Shown here: positions 23,901 to 38,108 of the stretch, in pieces | Layout of the letters: each line of letters starts with the position of its first letter | How positions within the stretch are numbered: position 1 is the stretch's first letter | Assembly: GCA_013398295.1 (NCBI GenBank) | Contig: VZSF01008885.1 | Span: 248,001-312,000, forward strand | Reading direction: 5' to 3' | Origin: Chionis minor | Taxonomy: Eukaryota; Chordata; Aves; Charadriiformes; Chionididae | DNA length: 64,000 bases | Translations under genes and position numbers: made by a program | The notes under the pieces: generated by a model | Told to the model about the DNA's origin: nothing | What the model saw: the letters and a program-made list of their open reading frames with translations, nothing else | Databases searched by the model: none

Positions 23901-26900
23901 CAATGGTTCATGAATTGCTAACAGGTGTAATTTAAGTATAATTTAGCATACAATATTCTACTAAATCCCCCATATTCTCCCTCTTTTAAGCTACTTGCAG
24001 GGAGGAGCTATAAAATACACTTACTTGGGTAAGTCCATACTTTTGTTTATGTAGATATTAATACATAACTTCTCACTTCTGTTTCTTATTAAAGGAAGTG
24101 ATTAGATGGAAGAAACACTTGGGCGGGAATGTGGAGAATGACTTTGATTATTTTCCAAGCAGAATCCTAGGGAAAAAAATTGTTACATTCCATAGATTAT
24201 ATTATATTACAGTATCACATTATATATCAGTTAAACTGGCAACCCCCTCTTTAAAGTGCCTTACATGCATATGCTTCTGTATATTAAACACCATCTTGGA
24301 TACAAAATTCCGCCTTACCATTGTAGAGTTTGTAGGATTCCTCTCATAATAATCTTGCCGCCCAGGAAATCTGCAGTGTTTCAAGGCAGGGATCTTAGCT
24401 GAGGGATATTAATGTCATGACAGTAAGGGTGATAGAAATAGCCCTCTAAGAGTACGTCCAGCCCTTGCAGCCAGGGCAGCTTTCATGCGTGAGCCCTCCA
24501 CTGGTTCCTAAAGCAGCAAGTGGGCGTGAGTTTGGACGATCTGGTCTAAGAATAGAGACTGAAGAACAAGAAATTCCTGTTCATCGGAGTTTTCTGTCTC
24601 ATCTGGAACATCCAGTGCTTCAGAGGGGGGGAAATACTATGGCAATAAGGGGGTGGAGGAGGAGGGCTCTAGCGGCCTACGCTTTTCCCCATAAAAGTAC
24701 ACCAGCTGAGTGCAATGATAGGAACACGGGAGACCTGAATAAAAGAACTTCTCTTGTCCCTTTTGAACTGTGTAAGTATGGATCTTTGACTAGAGCACCT
24801 ATTGTATTGAACGGTGAGCAGCTGCTGCTGATACGCAATCGAGAACAGAAGTCTATTTAGACAAATAATTGCTTTAGTTTCCAAGATGCTCCTGGAAATA
24901 AGATCTAAATTTCTCATTATAGTCTTACCTGGCAAAATACAGTATGTTCTAAACAATAATTAAAAATTCTTAAATTAAAAATTCTTAGAGAAGACAAGTT
25001 AGTCTTCCAGGTTTGTAATGGAGAAAAAAGTAGGAACAAACAATCCTCTTGTACAGGGGAGAATACTAATTGTGTCCTGTTCTCTCATCGGAGTGAGAAA
25101 TGGAACACCTGCGCTCGTCCGCTCCTGTGTAGTGCTTGGGCCTTTGTTTTTCACCTGGAGTACTTTTCCTTCGAAAGAAAAAAGAAAAAGACAAAAACAA
25201 AGAGAAAGAATCTGGATAACTTTGTTTTTCCAGCCCGTCCCACAGAATATGATGTAGAGTGCTTTATTCTCTAAATGTATTCCAGATTCACTAGTGCATT
25301 TGGCTAATTCTTTTTAAGTTGTCCCTTCTTAGATTACTTTGAAGGGACAGCGCTTTTAAAATGCACCCAAAATTATAAGTAATTTTTAAAAGTGTAGGCA
25401 GCTAGCATATTTCGTGCATTTTGCTGTTAAATGCCCTTGTTCGTTTCTTATACTGATGGTCTTCATGGTACTTTTTAAGAATGACAGAACTGACAGTGCA
25501 CAGAGTGGAGGAACACAGGTAAGGCCCTAAATACACAAAAAAATCATTCATATAAATATTGTCTTAGAGTCACTTCCTAAATACTATCTAATACTGGGAA
25601 TCAGAACATTGGTTAAGAGGTTGCTAATTCTGAGAATTCATCTCCTGCATTTTATAGTTAAGAATTTCTTCCCTTTTTTTGTACTTCACAACAAAGATTG
25701 TAACACTTGCAATCTCCCTTTTAAGTGTAGCAGCAGGACTAATAATCTTTTCTAAAGCAGTTTAGTTGAAGGACAAACTTTCCTAGCATGGTACCAAAGT
25801 TCTGAACCAAGCTTATATATGCTATCATTTGTATATCAAACAAAAATAGATGGCTTAGCATTTTAGGGCTTCATCTCCTACCTTTTTATTTTCTTTTCCC
25901 CACTCTGTTCCTACTAGCCCAGATGGGTCAGTACTGAGAACTGCAGGATTAAACCATCAACAACAAAAGCCTTATTTCCAGAATTTTGTTTGCACAGCTG
26001 TCCTTTTAAAGTCTTTATTTTAGGATGAAAATCCTACAGTGACTTCCCGACAATCCTATCTTACACTGAGTGTTCACCTGACCTTTTCCCAGAAGTATGG
26101 ATCATTCACAGGTCTTACGGTTCTCGGCTGAAATGAAGCTTTGTGAGTGATTTTTTAAAAAAACACTGGTTTTGCCAAGTGAGATAATAAATGTTCAGCC
26201 TTTATTTCTTAATCCACTAGCTGATGCCTTGCAAAGATGTGAATATCAAGGAAGAGCGCCAACTGATCTTCTGCCTCACAAAGAGTCGTGAGAACCACTG
26301 TAGCACATTCCTCTGTGTGGTGAGCCTCCTGCTGCGCTACCAGCTGAACACCGCTGCTGGCACGTGCCTCTGGGGGCTCCTGCACCATAAAGGCTCACTC
26401 TGCAGAAAGCGTTAACATGTGCCGTCTGAGTTCAAACGTAGCTCTGAGGTTCCTTCCAGCGCGAGGGGACTAATCCTGCCACCTTGTTTCAAATGAACCA
26501 CAACTTCTGAAGGCAAGAAAAGTGCAGGTGATCTCCAAGTAGACTAGGCAAGGTAAATATATAGGCCTTAATAATGACACTGGAAAAATAGCCTCCCACT
26601 ACAACACATCCTGTTCCTGTGACACTGTCTTGGGGAAGGACTGTGACTATTGCTCTTTAGTAATACATCATCAATGTTGAGTGTCAGTGGAGCTGATGAG
26701 TTGTTGCTCACTTGTATTATCACAAAACATATTTAAGTTATTGGAAAAAGAAGGGGAAACACAGAGAATAATTGATAGCACATGTTTATGGGCTACCTCT
26801 GTTACGAAATCTGTTTTCATGGCTTACCTGGTTTCCACCAATGCCCAGGGATAAGACGGATGGCTCATGGTCTATTTTAAAAATTGTTAGGGAAGCATTT

Positions 26901-29900
26901 CCTTCTGTGAGTGGAATTAGTGTTCTCAATGACTGAACAAGTCCAAGTTCTAGACAGGACAAACAAGGCAGAAAATGATTTGGAGGCCTGATCAGTAGTA
27001 GCCTGGTCCCACTGTAGTGGTATCCAAGTCTCCTTTGCCTGAAAGAGCTGAAAAGGAAAAATGTGCAGACAGTTATGGGAGATTGTTCTCAACAGGGGAA
27101 AACTGAAGTGAAATCAGCGTCTTAAACTAGTGTCAGGGAGGTAACCTACCAGCTCCCTAATCTCTGCTTAGGTTGAAAATCTGTTAGTTTCCCAGGTGTT
27201 AAACCTGCTCTGTAATTTGTTATTATTCCCACCCCCAATTTTTCATCTCCCAGACTGTTGGAGCACATTGCAGGCGTGCCTGCAGGAATGGCGAGTCACA
27301 TCAGCTGGCAGTGAGAAGGGTGGGTGTCAGCATCTGGTAAGTTTGGGCCTTTCTACCTTTAAGGACTGGAGGCAGAGGGCAGGTGGAAACCACTTTCACC
27401 ACAACCTGACTCGGAGTGCTGACTGCTTTGAGTGATGCTGTTAGGGGGCAGAAAGCTATAAATCCACTCTGTGGCTCACAACCCTAGTAGCAAAATTGCA
27501 TCCGTTTACCTGTGAGCTAAGGAAGACTCAAGAGCAGTTAATGTATAAGCAGAGCTAAGAACTAGCTTGAGAGTATTACTACTGTTACAAAATGTGATAG
27601 CAGTATTACATAAGCACAGTAACAATAGTACATCTCTAAATGGTTGCAGACTGCCTCTTTTGACAGCTGTGGTAGAAAATGGATCACTGGATGGTCATGA
27701 AATGAATATTTTCCCTAATCAGAATGGAGAGCTTTATTACCCTTATAATTACTTGTTTAGCAGTCACTTATTAATTTTTTTTTTAGTCCATGAGTAATAA
27801 AATGGGCCTGTTTATTAAATAACATTTTAATTAGGAATCATTTTTAACATGTGCCAAGTTCTTAATGTTTTCTCCTATGCAATTACTTAGATAAATGCTT
27901 GTATTTCCGATAACTCCATTGACACCATCAGCCAAACTAAACCTTCCCTGGTCTACAGCTCATATAAAATAACAGGCTCCAGATGCCTTAGCTTCCCCAA
28001 ACAGCTAATTTTTAACATATTGCAATAGAATATTGCTTATTTTACTAAATAGCTTTTACAGTCTCCTGCTAGATACTGTGTATTTACAGCTCATTTGAAT
28101 TCAAATGTACTATTTTTGCTCAGCTAAATTTCTTACTGACTGCACTGGAAAGCTTGCATTTAAACATTTTTTTATGAAGTTTCACATTTTCATTAAAACA
28201 CACCTCAGAGGCAATGTTGACAAATTGTTTTGCAAATGTCTACATACTATTTGGCCATGCATAAAACTTGTTTAAGACATTATAGATGTTGATGTAATGT
28301 TGAGTAAATATTTTAAGTGTTGATCTCAAAATGAAATAGTCATGATCATTTTGATGAAAAGAAAATGTCTTTCTTTTGTCTCTTTCACAAAAGCTGAACT
28401 TCTTTTTTTGTTTGCTGTTTGCTTCTATTTTTTGAATGAGGATCAGCATCATCAGAGTGCCTGCTTCTTTACAGAGAAGATATTGGCCCAGTTTCTTCTC
28501 TTGTCCTGCGACTGAAACTGTTGCTCAGGTCAAGAAGAGAAATGGCTGTCTTTTCATTAACATGGAACATGAGTAGATCAAACACCCTGTGCTTGTTTGT
28601 GGAAGTAAAGCCCTATTTAGCCAGGTAGTGCGCCTAATTTTGGTATAGGTATTAGGCTAATGAAGTATGCATTCTGGTAATAGTATGGGACCGACAGATT
28701 CCTTGCACAGTGCCAGCTGATTTTAGTAAGCTGTTGATGATTTATGGTCACCAATAATTTTGCTCTGTAAATACATAGTTTCCACACATCTGTCTGTTGC
28801 TTCCCTGGCTCTTCCGTACAGATTTGAGGCTAAAACTGGTCATCATAGATAGCAATACAAATTGTCTTATGAGACTCAATTTTAAACATGGGCTTGTATT
28901 TCAGTCCTTTGTAATTTTTAGGAGTTTCAACCTGTTGTCCCAAAGCCACCTGGAATATTAGCCATTCAAAAGTCAATGCAATTTCACCAGGACAATTAAG
29001 CCCCTGCGAGGCATCCCTACGTAAGTGATGCCATGTGTTCCCTACTTTTCCATTAAAACCCTTTGTTTGGGATTATTCTAGTATGCATAAATCCTTGTTT
29101 ACAAATTCAGTCCCTGTTTTGAGGGAAGATTGAAGTGGGCTAAAGGTTCAAGCTGGCTACAAATGAGAAGCTCATTCTATTCTGAAATGAACATTTCCAT
29201 TCACACACATTAACAAAGGAAAGAAAAAAAGAAATTGTCCTTTCCTCTGGTAAAATGCTACAGTGTTTTTCACCATGTGGCATTATCAGACATAAGAACA
29301 TAAATCTATGAAAGTTTTTTGGGTGGGGTTTTTTTTTGGGTTTTTTTTTTATGGATTTTGGAGGGCTCTAAAGAGAGCATTCTTAGCTCACACGTATACC
29401 TCAAATTCTATACCTCGGTCACTATGAGAACAGGACTTTTTTTAAAAAACAGTTGAAAATAAAAGAGGCCGTAATCAATTCTCCAGGTAGCAAAGGGACT
29501 TTGGAGAACAAAACTTCTCAAAAATATAAGAATCAGGTGAATTTGGCTGAGAATTGTTCTGTAGACCCAACTGATGGCTTGTCTGCACATCAGATAGGTG
29601 AAGCAATTTGCAAAAATTAAGAAGTTTTCCTTGCCTTTCTGCTGCAGATCCTTATTCCTGTGGCTTGTTTCTTCTCTGCTTTTACTTGGGTTGGGTTCCA
29701 GCCAGTCTTGGGTGGTCAGTGTCACCATTCCATACAACCTTGCTCAAGTTTTCTCTGTTCACAGTTGTATACCGTACCTGGTAAGAGAAGCTCTGGACCC
29801 AATAAAATTACCTTTGATTCTCACTAAAGGATTATCCTTTGACTGACATCACTAGAAGTGAAGCCTTGATTATATGGATGTTTCTGTGTAGCTTCTCCCA

Positions 29901-32900
29901 GTTTATCTCATGCTGAAGGGTGGTGGAATTGAATGCACAATTTTCACGTGGTTAGAAATGGGATTTGAGATCCATATCTGCATCCTGGGCCTTCTTTGGC
30001 GTCACTGGAAATCCTCTCCAACACAAAGATGTTGCCGTGTTAAAATAAAATGACAATTCAGAAGTTCCCTAGACTGCTACCAGGTAGTGCAAGCATTATT
30101 GTCACTGTGTCATGCTTCCTAATTCCCAGGAATAAGGAAAAAAACATCATGTTTGGTCCAGAGCTCTCTGGAGGCTTTCTCAGCTGGCTGAGGTTAATCA
30201 ACCTTAACTTTAGGGCAGAGCTGGAGTGTCACTTGAGTGCAAAAGCCACAGACAACTTGCACAGTGTTGCTAAACTTCTCAGAACGGTATCCACTCAGGT
30301 CAGTGCATGAGGAGGGAAGCACCTCAGCTCTGCTCATCTTGACTAGCTTACGGTCCTTCTCTTAATCAGTCACATATATAACGCTAGCCTGCTGGGAAAC
30401 ATAAGCTGGTACTTGATAGTCACAGCCCTGAAATCTCCTTTGATAGTTTAGCTTTACCCTATGATGTCTGCTTTTTTTTTTAAAAAAAAAAAAAACCAAA
30501 CAGCAGAAGTTCCTCCTGTCACACTGCTTCCTGCTCTCCCCACACAAATTTTTATCTGATAGTCCTTGTTACAGATATAGGAGACCTAGGTTCAAGTTCT
30601 CCATCTGCCTGTAGGAAGGAGCCGATATTTGCTGTAATAAAACATTGCCAGTTGATTGAACAGCTGAGGTATTGGCCATTCAGGGTAATGCCATCTCTGT
30701 CTTGCCTGTTAAATCCCAACAGCTTTATACTGTGGGGAACAGGCTTGAAACTACGTCCTGTAGCTGAGTACTTTTCGTGACTCCACAGGAGTGACTGGGA
30801 GTTGCAGGGACTTGACCAGCAGGGTGTACAAGTAAATCTGAGTTTGCTCAGGCAGAGGAGAGATGTCTTATGTGAGTGCACAATCTGTGCATGGTCTAAC
30901 TGCTGGCTTGTGGGGTAAAAGCAGGGTGCTGACTTTAACTGGGGAAACACAAACTGAGGAGCTGCCAGATTGAGGTGGCAGATGAGTCTTGGTTTGAGAG
31001 TCTGAATTGTTCTACCTAAGCGTATAACAGCAACATAAATGTCAGTTTAAGACCTTTTGTGCATCAGCTTCCTTGACAGTTGGATCTGAGGCTTGGACCC
31101 TGCCTGTATCTGAGCTTCTTCTTCCTCTCTGAAAAAGCCTCCTGATGTTAAGATTGCCTTATCATGACAACCTCAACACGACTGAGTGTTTGGAAACGTT
31201 CTTTAGACAAGATAAGTTTCCTTTTTACAAGAGGAAAAAAAAAAAAAAGAAGAAAGAAAAATGAGGAACACTGGTGCACTAAGGATTAATAGAAGCTTTT
31301 CTACTTAATCAGTTATAAAGTCTAAGAGGCTGCTACCATGTCTAGCTGTTCTGGTTTCAAGGAGAGAGGCAAACAATGCTTGTCAAACTTGACTCTGAAA
31401 AGACACTAGCTTTTTTCTGTGGTGGTACCCCTCAGTTTCCATTGCACTGGCTTGTCCTATTTTAAATTTGTAATGAAAGAAAAAATTCTAAAGCTGGTAA
31501 TCATGCGCCTTCCTTGTATAAAAACACATCTTGTTTTTATCATCAGTAACCTGTACTACACAAGAGCTCTGACACATACATTTCAGGATAGATTAGGAAT
31601 TGCCTGCTGCATTTACATAACATTAAAATCACTGTCTAGATACACAAAATAAAATGAATACCTTCCTGATTCTCTAGTATGGGCTTGCATGACAACGATT
31701 TTACCTTGCTTTCTTTTTTTTTTTTTTTTTCCATGAGTGCAACAGCCCCTCTCTTTATTTAGTAGGTTGGAAGAGAAGGATTTGATAGCTGAGTGAGGGG
31801 ACACCCTTGTAATTCATTTTTCTGGCAGACTTGGACAGCGTGCTTACTGCATTTTAAAAAAAAGGGGGGAGAAAAAGTGTTGCGAAAAAGCATATGGAGT
31901 GTGTGACAGCCTGGCCCTATCTGACTCCCCATCATTCCTTGCAGCTGCCGGAAGCCAACCGCTTGTCTTTCCAAACCACAGGCTTATGTGGGTAATGATA
32001 TGATTTCCTCTGTCTTGTGTTTTTTGTGTGCGCTTCAAGAAAAGTAACCCCCAAAAAACTCTACACACCCAGTTAATCAAGACAGTACTGGCTTCTCTCA
32101 TTCTACTGAAGTGATTCTTGCAATGCTGGGACAAGCAGCTGGAGGCTTTGTCTTCTGTTCCAAGCAGAGTGTTCACCATCGTTCACAGGTTTTTCTGGTT
32201 GCTTTGGGCGTTATCCTTCATCTCACTGCTAAATAGTGCCCTCACCGATTGAAAAACGGAAGTGAAATTCATATAGTCTGGTTTCTGACTAGTATAAAAT
32301 CTTTAGTATTTCACTTTCTTGGGAAAATCATTCACATATTGCAAGAAAAAAATGAAAAATCGAGTCTTTTTTGTTGCATTTATCATCACTGTTCTCTATT
32401 GAGGGCCTTTAAAATTCTGTCTGTATGTCTATAAATGTTGGAAATAATATATGTTTTAGCTAGAGGAGTAAGGCTACACTAATGTTGGAGGTATCCATAT
32501 ACCAATTTCTTATGATTGGAAATACCATACAGTTTATTCTTCAAACAACCCTCTTGTAGTCCACATGAAGCTTTTCCCACTATGTTATAACTATAATTTC
32601 AGTACTTTTATGACTGTTAAAAAACAGGCTGTTGGTTTTAACTTTAAGAAACAGTAATTCTTGTTTCCCACAAGGCCGTAAAAGTGAGAACTTTGAAACA
32701 GCAGAGCAAAGCATAGAATCAGGAGCCATTCTCAGAGAGAAGCAGCCTGGAAGAAAGAAAAAAGGTTCTTGTTTGAAAAATAAATTTCTGCATGGTGAAG
32801 GCAAGTTTCAAAGGCCCACTGAATGTCAGGGCTTACATTTTGATGGGCAGTGAGAACTTATAGGCCAGGAAGTACTTTAAAAAACCCCATACTCCTTCCT

Positions 32901-32948
32901 TTTTTAAGTGATAGGATGAATAGCAGATGGAGCCTGCTAGAAAAAGAT

Positions 32949-33808
32949 TTAATTTGGTAAAAGGGCAGTCAAGCATAATGATTTCTGTAGCCATATTCTG
33001 AAAGAACATGACTGCAGATAGATGATTTTTGTCATGATTACAAGAATATTGTGGTAATCAAGATACAAGGGGCTGAGAACTGTTGGATGTATAGCCAAGA
33101 TCATTTTTAGAAATGTTCTAAAATAGTTTTCAAGTATTGGCAATAGTGTGAATGTGAAAAACATGAGAGTTCTGAGTTGAGGATGAGGTTTTTGGGTGTC
33201 AGTCTGAGTAAAGAGGCAGGATGCTGATTTGCTGTACTATGATTCAGAGGAAGGTCACGGTCGGAACTTGAGGGAGAGCAATGACACCTGTTTTGGCACT
33301 GTTGAACTTGGGCTTAGAGAAATAGTCACAAAGACATGTTAGAGAAGGCTGAAATTTCAGTTCAGACAGAAAATGACAGAAACCAGACAGGAAAGTCTGG
33401 TTGATAAGTCTGTCAATAATCAACACGAATTGTTAACTGAAATTGTAATTGCAAAAGCACCTTGCATCTTCTTATTTTGGAGGGGGCGAGGGGAAAGGGG
33501 GGAAGAAGAGGTCTAGGACAGAACCCAGAAGTCTCTCCAGAAAAAATGGTTAAAGAATAAGAGGGGCTTCCCAAAAGCACGATGAAACTAGGAGAAGAAC
33601 CAAAAATCAGCACAGGTTTTAAAGTCATCAGGAAAAATGAGGTTATGTAAAAAGATGCAGACAGGACAAGAAGGATAAGAATAACAACATTCTGGCTCTG
33701 AAATTTGGTTGGAAAGTGATCGTTAGAGATTTTGACCAGAACAGCTGGGGGTAGTGGGGAGAATATCACGATATCCTTGCCCATACTGATCACATGCATT
33801 TTGGCCAC
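32949..33808 (-). mobile_element. Ancient L2-type LINE relic (reverse transcriptase region)
   Basis: Three minus-strand frames follow each other in the order of an L2-family ORF2. At 33413-33808: VKISNDHF, ILILLVLSASFY and SGETSGFCPRPLL line up with the L2 pattern VTNDLLL, ILLDLSAAFD and SGVPQGSVLGPLL. At 33244-33426: CLCDYFSKPKFNSAKTGVI resembles CLxDIxxWMxxNxLxLNxxKTEV. At 32949-33164: IHPTVLSPLYLDYHNIL resembles IHAFVxSRLDYCNxL. The frames shift twice, and both aspartates of the DLSAAFD motif are replaced (V and Y), so the copy is dead. The SxLDYCN-type motif favours L2 over CR1. Alignment to consensus was not possible. Confidence 0.72.
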
Positions 33809-36800
33809 TGTGTAACACAGAAGATTGGGTTACATGGTCCTCTGGCCTGCCCAAGTTCAGCTATTCTTAATTTCAGTGGAGTAAAAGGTGCAGAAACTAG
33901 ATTAGACACTCCAGGGCGGAAATGGAATACAGGAAATTTTATCATTGTTTGCAGACAGTACACTCAAAGTTTTCAGACATGAAGGGGAAACATGGGAGGT
34001 AACTGGACAGGAGAGGGAAGTCAAGGATGGGAGAGACTGCTGCAGAATTGGCATGGGAACAGGGGAGATGGATTATGCAGAAAAGTAAAGAAGGGAGTGA
34101 AAATGGGCGTGAGGGAGATTGAGGGATGATAGGGTCGATAAGGTTACTGGGGAAACTGGAAGAAGGAAAATAATTGCAAAATTCCTATGCTGGTGGGAGG
34201 GGTGAAGGAAAGTTTCAGGGCATGAAGGAGGCAAAGCGATGCTGTTGGGAGTGTAGAGGTCATACTGGGCCAATTTGCAATTGTTACACCTTTGCAAATT
34301 GTAAACAGAAATAGCACAGTGAAGTTCGATTGAAGTCATCTGTTAGTTTTCACCCTTTTTATTAATAACAATGAAATTATGCATGCAATATAAAGAATAT
34401 AACGTGCTTAGAACTTGCAGTGCTTTGGTCAAACAGGCGTACACAGAGGTGACCAATGCTGCAGTGGCCTCAGAATAGGTAAAGAAAGTGCAATTCCACT
34501 GATGCTTTCACACTCACCCTGGGGGCTACTGGATGCTTACGCCCTGCTCAGTCTCCACCCGCCTTGTCAGTGGGAGACTGGGTGCATAGATTGCTTAGTC
34601 CTGCACAGTCTCATTCAGGGCTCAGAAATCCAGGATATAAGAGGGATTGACAAGTGCTTGAAGGTGTGTGTTATACTTAGCAATTCCACTGGAAAAAATC
34701 TTTTGGGGGACTATTCCCCCTGAAGTGCCCTAAGGGATTTAGGAAGCCTGTGCCACCATGTGCTGGCTTTACTTTAGATGGTCCGCCAATTCCATCCTGG
34801 CAAAAAATGGCAACCTAATGGCAAACTAGTCCTAACAAGAGTACCTTAATTTGCCACATAGCAATCAAAACTATGTAAAATCCATTAAGATCTCAACTCA
34901 CTTGGGGAATACAAATGTCAGTGTAGTGGCATAAAAGTATCAGGTGAATTGGAAGGTGTTTTCACCTGGCAGTACTGGAAATGGAAAATCGAAGTTTCCC
35001 CTGAAAAGCCAAACTCAGCAGGCAGCTTCTGACTTTGGTTATGTATTACTGCAGGAGGAGAGAAATGAGAACCGTAATTGCAGTTCTTTAGAGGGTAAAA
35101 GTAGTTTTTTATTACTTTACTTAGTTATGCACTTATTCATATGATATATTAAAAGGTGTGTATGTTCATGAATCTTTTTACTTCCACTTTTGTAAAGCAT
35201 TTCTGTTCTTAAATTTTCAAAAAGTGACCATGCTTCTAATACTTCTTTCTTTTCTGAATTGTTCATGGAAAAAAAAAGGAGCTGACAGAATAGCCATAGA
35301 GGTTATTATTTGTTAGTTTGTTTGGGTTTTTATATTTAAATAATATTCTTATCTTTGTTTCCTTGTGCATTTTTCCTTCAAATATTGCAGTTTTCAGATT
35401 GAGATCTACTAGGCCAAATTCTCACTTAGGATACAATAGACTAGCACTTTCGCAGCTGGCTAGTTTGCCGCACTGGCAAACTTTGCCTTGTGGAATTTAT
35501 TTATGTGATGGAGTGTGGGATTGGTGAGTTTGGGGTTTGGATTTGGATTTTTTTAATAATTTGTAATTATTGTAATTGTAATTACAAATTGTAATCATTT
35601 GTAGCAGCAACTACAAGAACAACAGCGGCAGGAAAAGTTTTTTGTAGTAAAGGATTTCTGCATGTATTTGGAATAAAGAAGAAAAAAGATGAAAATTTGC
35701 AGATTCTGAAAATGCTGAGGTTCTGAAATAATAGTCAAATTCTTATCTCCTCTCTCATTTCAAAGTCGGGCTATTGGTTGCAACTGAACGATAGTTAGGA
35801 TGCAGAACTTGAAGATATATTATCACAAAACAGGTCCCAGGATTCCCTGGGTGTTCATACCTGCTGTTTAAACATATAGACAAAGAAATACTCCAAGAAG
35901 TTAAAAATAACCAAAAAGCAGAGAGATGTATGTGGAAGATTGACTGCTTCAGCTGAGTTCAGCAAGCACCATTGTTCTCTGATTAGAAAACTGGGTCATA
36001 TATGTGGATGTTTATTATATTAGCTCAGCAGATGTGAGTGATAGCATTTTCTGAAACTCATATGCAGCATTCTACATGTTTGTTCTGACTTTTTTTTAAA
36101 ACCCTGAGCCCCACAACTGTTGGAGGTAAGAAAGAAATGTTCTCATTTACTATATACCCACTTTTATCCAATTATGAGCCAAACGTTTCCTCTATGTAAG
36201 AATAAGTACTTATTGATTTAAGAAGAAACAGTCATATTGATCCAAAGGGAAAATACACTGTACATGTTGATCAATATTTACCTTGCAGGACAAAATATCC
36301 TGATATTCACTTCAAGGCATCAATATATACATATTACTGCATGTTTGTGTCATTAAGTCAGGTAACTGGGCTAGATTTCCATCTAACAGTATAAACTTTC
36401 TTAATGATTATTTTTCTAGTCAAATATTAGTCTCTAAAGGAAAGAAGGAATTAGAGAACCATAAAAAGAATAATTGTTCACCTCCCTTGAGATAAATAAT
36501 ACTTTTCATTAAACTCAGCTGATGCCTATCAAAAGCCGCTAGACTGATTATATAATATAAGCAGTGAGAAGTCCTCCAAATTCCTCCTAAAAGTATTTAC
36601 CTGTACCAAAGTAAAATTGGAAATCTGAGCATATATGTCTGAAGATATTTAGGTGCCTAGTGTGTAATTAGTTCTATGTCAATGGACTTGTACGAGAAGC
36701 AGCAAAGACAGAGCACATCCGAGTTCCCAGAATACCTTTAAAAATTCTGCGCAATCCAGACATCACCAGCTCCTCTCTTTCAGCCTCGCTGCAGGCCAGG

Positions 36801-38108
36801 GGTTTCTTCTTGCTGGAATTCATTGACATAGAGCTACCCATAAATTATACGAAGATAAACTAATTATGGTGTAATGGGGCAGTCATGGTACACATTTTTT
36901 TTCTGTGACATTTCTTTTCTGTACCGTAATAGCTCTAACACTGGGTTAATCATTTTTATTTAAATGTTTTCTTTATGGCTAATTTCACCCTAATATCACC
37001 CATCTCCACCTTGAGTCTCCTGAGGCACTCATTATGAAGGACACACCCAGGGAAGGGGCAGCCATGGGACAAAGAGAAGCTGTGACAGCTACACAGTTAA
37101 TATATAATCTTGACATGGTTGACTCCATAATAAAAATGTATAATACATGTTGCTTCAGGCCAGAATGAACAACATGGTCCTCCCTTCAAACTGCCTTTAT
37201 TGTCTCTCCTTTAAGGAATATAACTGAAAGCTGTGGATCCTTTCTGCATGACTTTGCCCATGTGGGGCCTTTCCTAAGCCTGCCCATAACTGAAATTCAT
37301 GTTTAAATTCTCATCAGCTTCTGCCTCAGTCACCTCTTGCCTTGTCTCTCACCCTTGTCAGAGACAACCCTATCCTGTCCTGTCCTGTTCATGTCCGTTC
37401 AAAATGCTGGAAACGTCATTGCCTTAGCACATGGTTTGGGAGCTTGTATCTACTCCTGGGCCTTCATCCTTAGTTTAGTCTAAGATTTTTTCTTACTTAC
37501 CATACTTCTGCTGGTAAGCTCCTGTACCCCTGACCACTCTCCCCAGGCTGCCCATTGTTTTTTCAAATAGACACTTTCTCTGGTTACTTGTGGGGATGGA
37601 AACCATGTGTCTGCATGTACCATCTCGGCTCCTTCATTTTCTCCCTTGAATCTGTTCGTAGCTGCTATCCCGACAAAACTTGATAGCAACTACAACGATG
37701 TTGCGCTTCAAGCCCCAGCCTATTGATTTGCCTGATAATATTTCACTGTTTTCTTGTGTTCCTTGAGCTGTATCTACCTGTTGGTTATTTGTTGTCTGAT
37801 TAAATATACATCATGAACTGTTTGCACTCTGCCACACATGATGGACTCCTAGTCCCTGAGTGGTATCTGCCTGTTTTCAGGTAATGCAAATAATAAAAAT
37901 AATCTAAGTATGGCTTTTTAGAAGCCCAGGTTGTAAATGGCTGGTCACCTGCCAAATGGGCATGCCTGCACCCAGATGAAGGGAAGAGATGTGATGTTCC
38001 CTACCAATGCTGTGCATCTGCTGGAGTAAGCAGCTCCCTACACTGGGAGTCAGACAGCCGTGCTGGTATCTTCAAGCTGGCATCAGTGTGGCTAATTGTC
38101 TTCCAGCC
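33809..38108. other. Intergenic, no gene recognised
   Basis: Purine-rich + strand around 33990-34240 may continue the degenerate LINE upstream of 33808 but could not be aligned. A 12-bp perfect inverted repeat is at 35558-35590. AT-rich CNE-like sequence lies at about 36460-36650 and 36910-37030. Confidence 0.45.

Larger units (their letters stand above)
8351..32948. other. Long intergenic stretch, no recognisable exon
   Basis: About 24.6 kb. Contents seen: a purine-rich + strand at 8440-9190 (its minus frames of 175-180 codons come from lack of stops), MIR-like traces near 16741-16795 and 17231-17310, G/T tracts at 19.85, 20.92 and 29.3 kb, and T- or A-runs near 31230 and 31710. CNE-like AT-rich blocks lie at about 27780-28200 and 28600-29050. 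A 131-codon frame at 24465-24860 and a 118-150-codon class of others are within chance expectation for this length. Confidence 0.45.

Noticed and set aside
24465..24860. 131-codon frame with an AATAAAA signal and LTR-like wording near 24.7 kb
   Set aside because: No LTR termini, target-site duplication, primer-binding site or protein domain could be shown; the length is within chance expectation.
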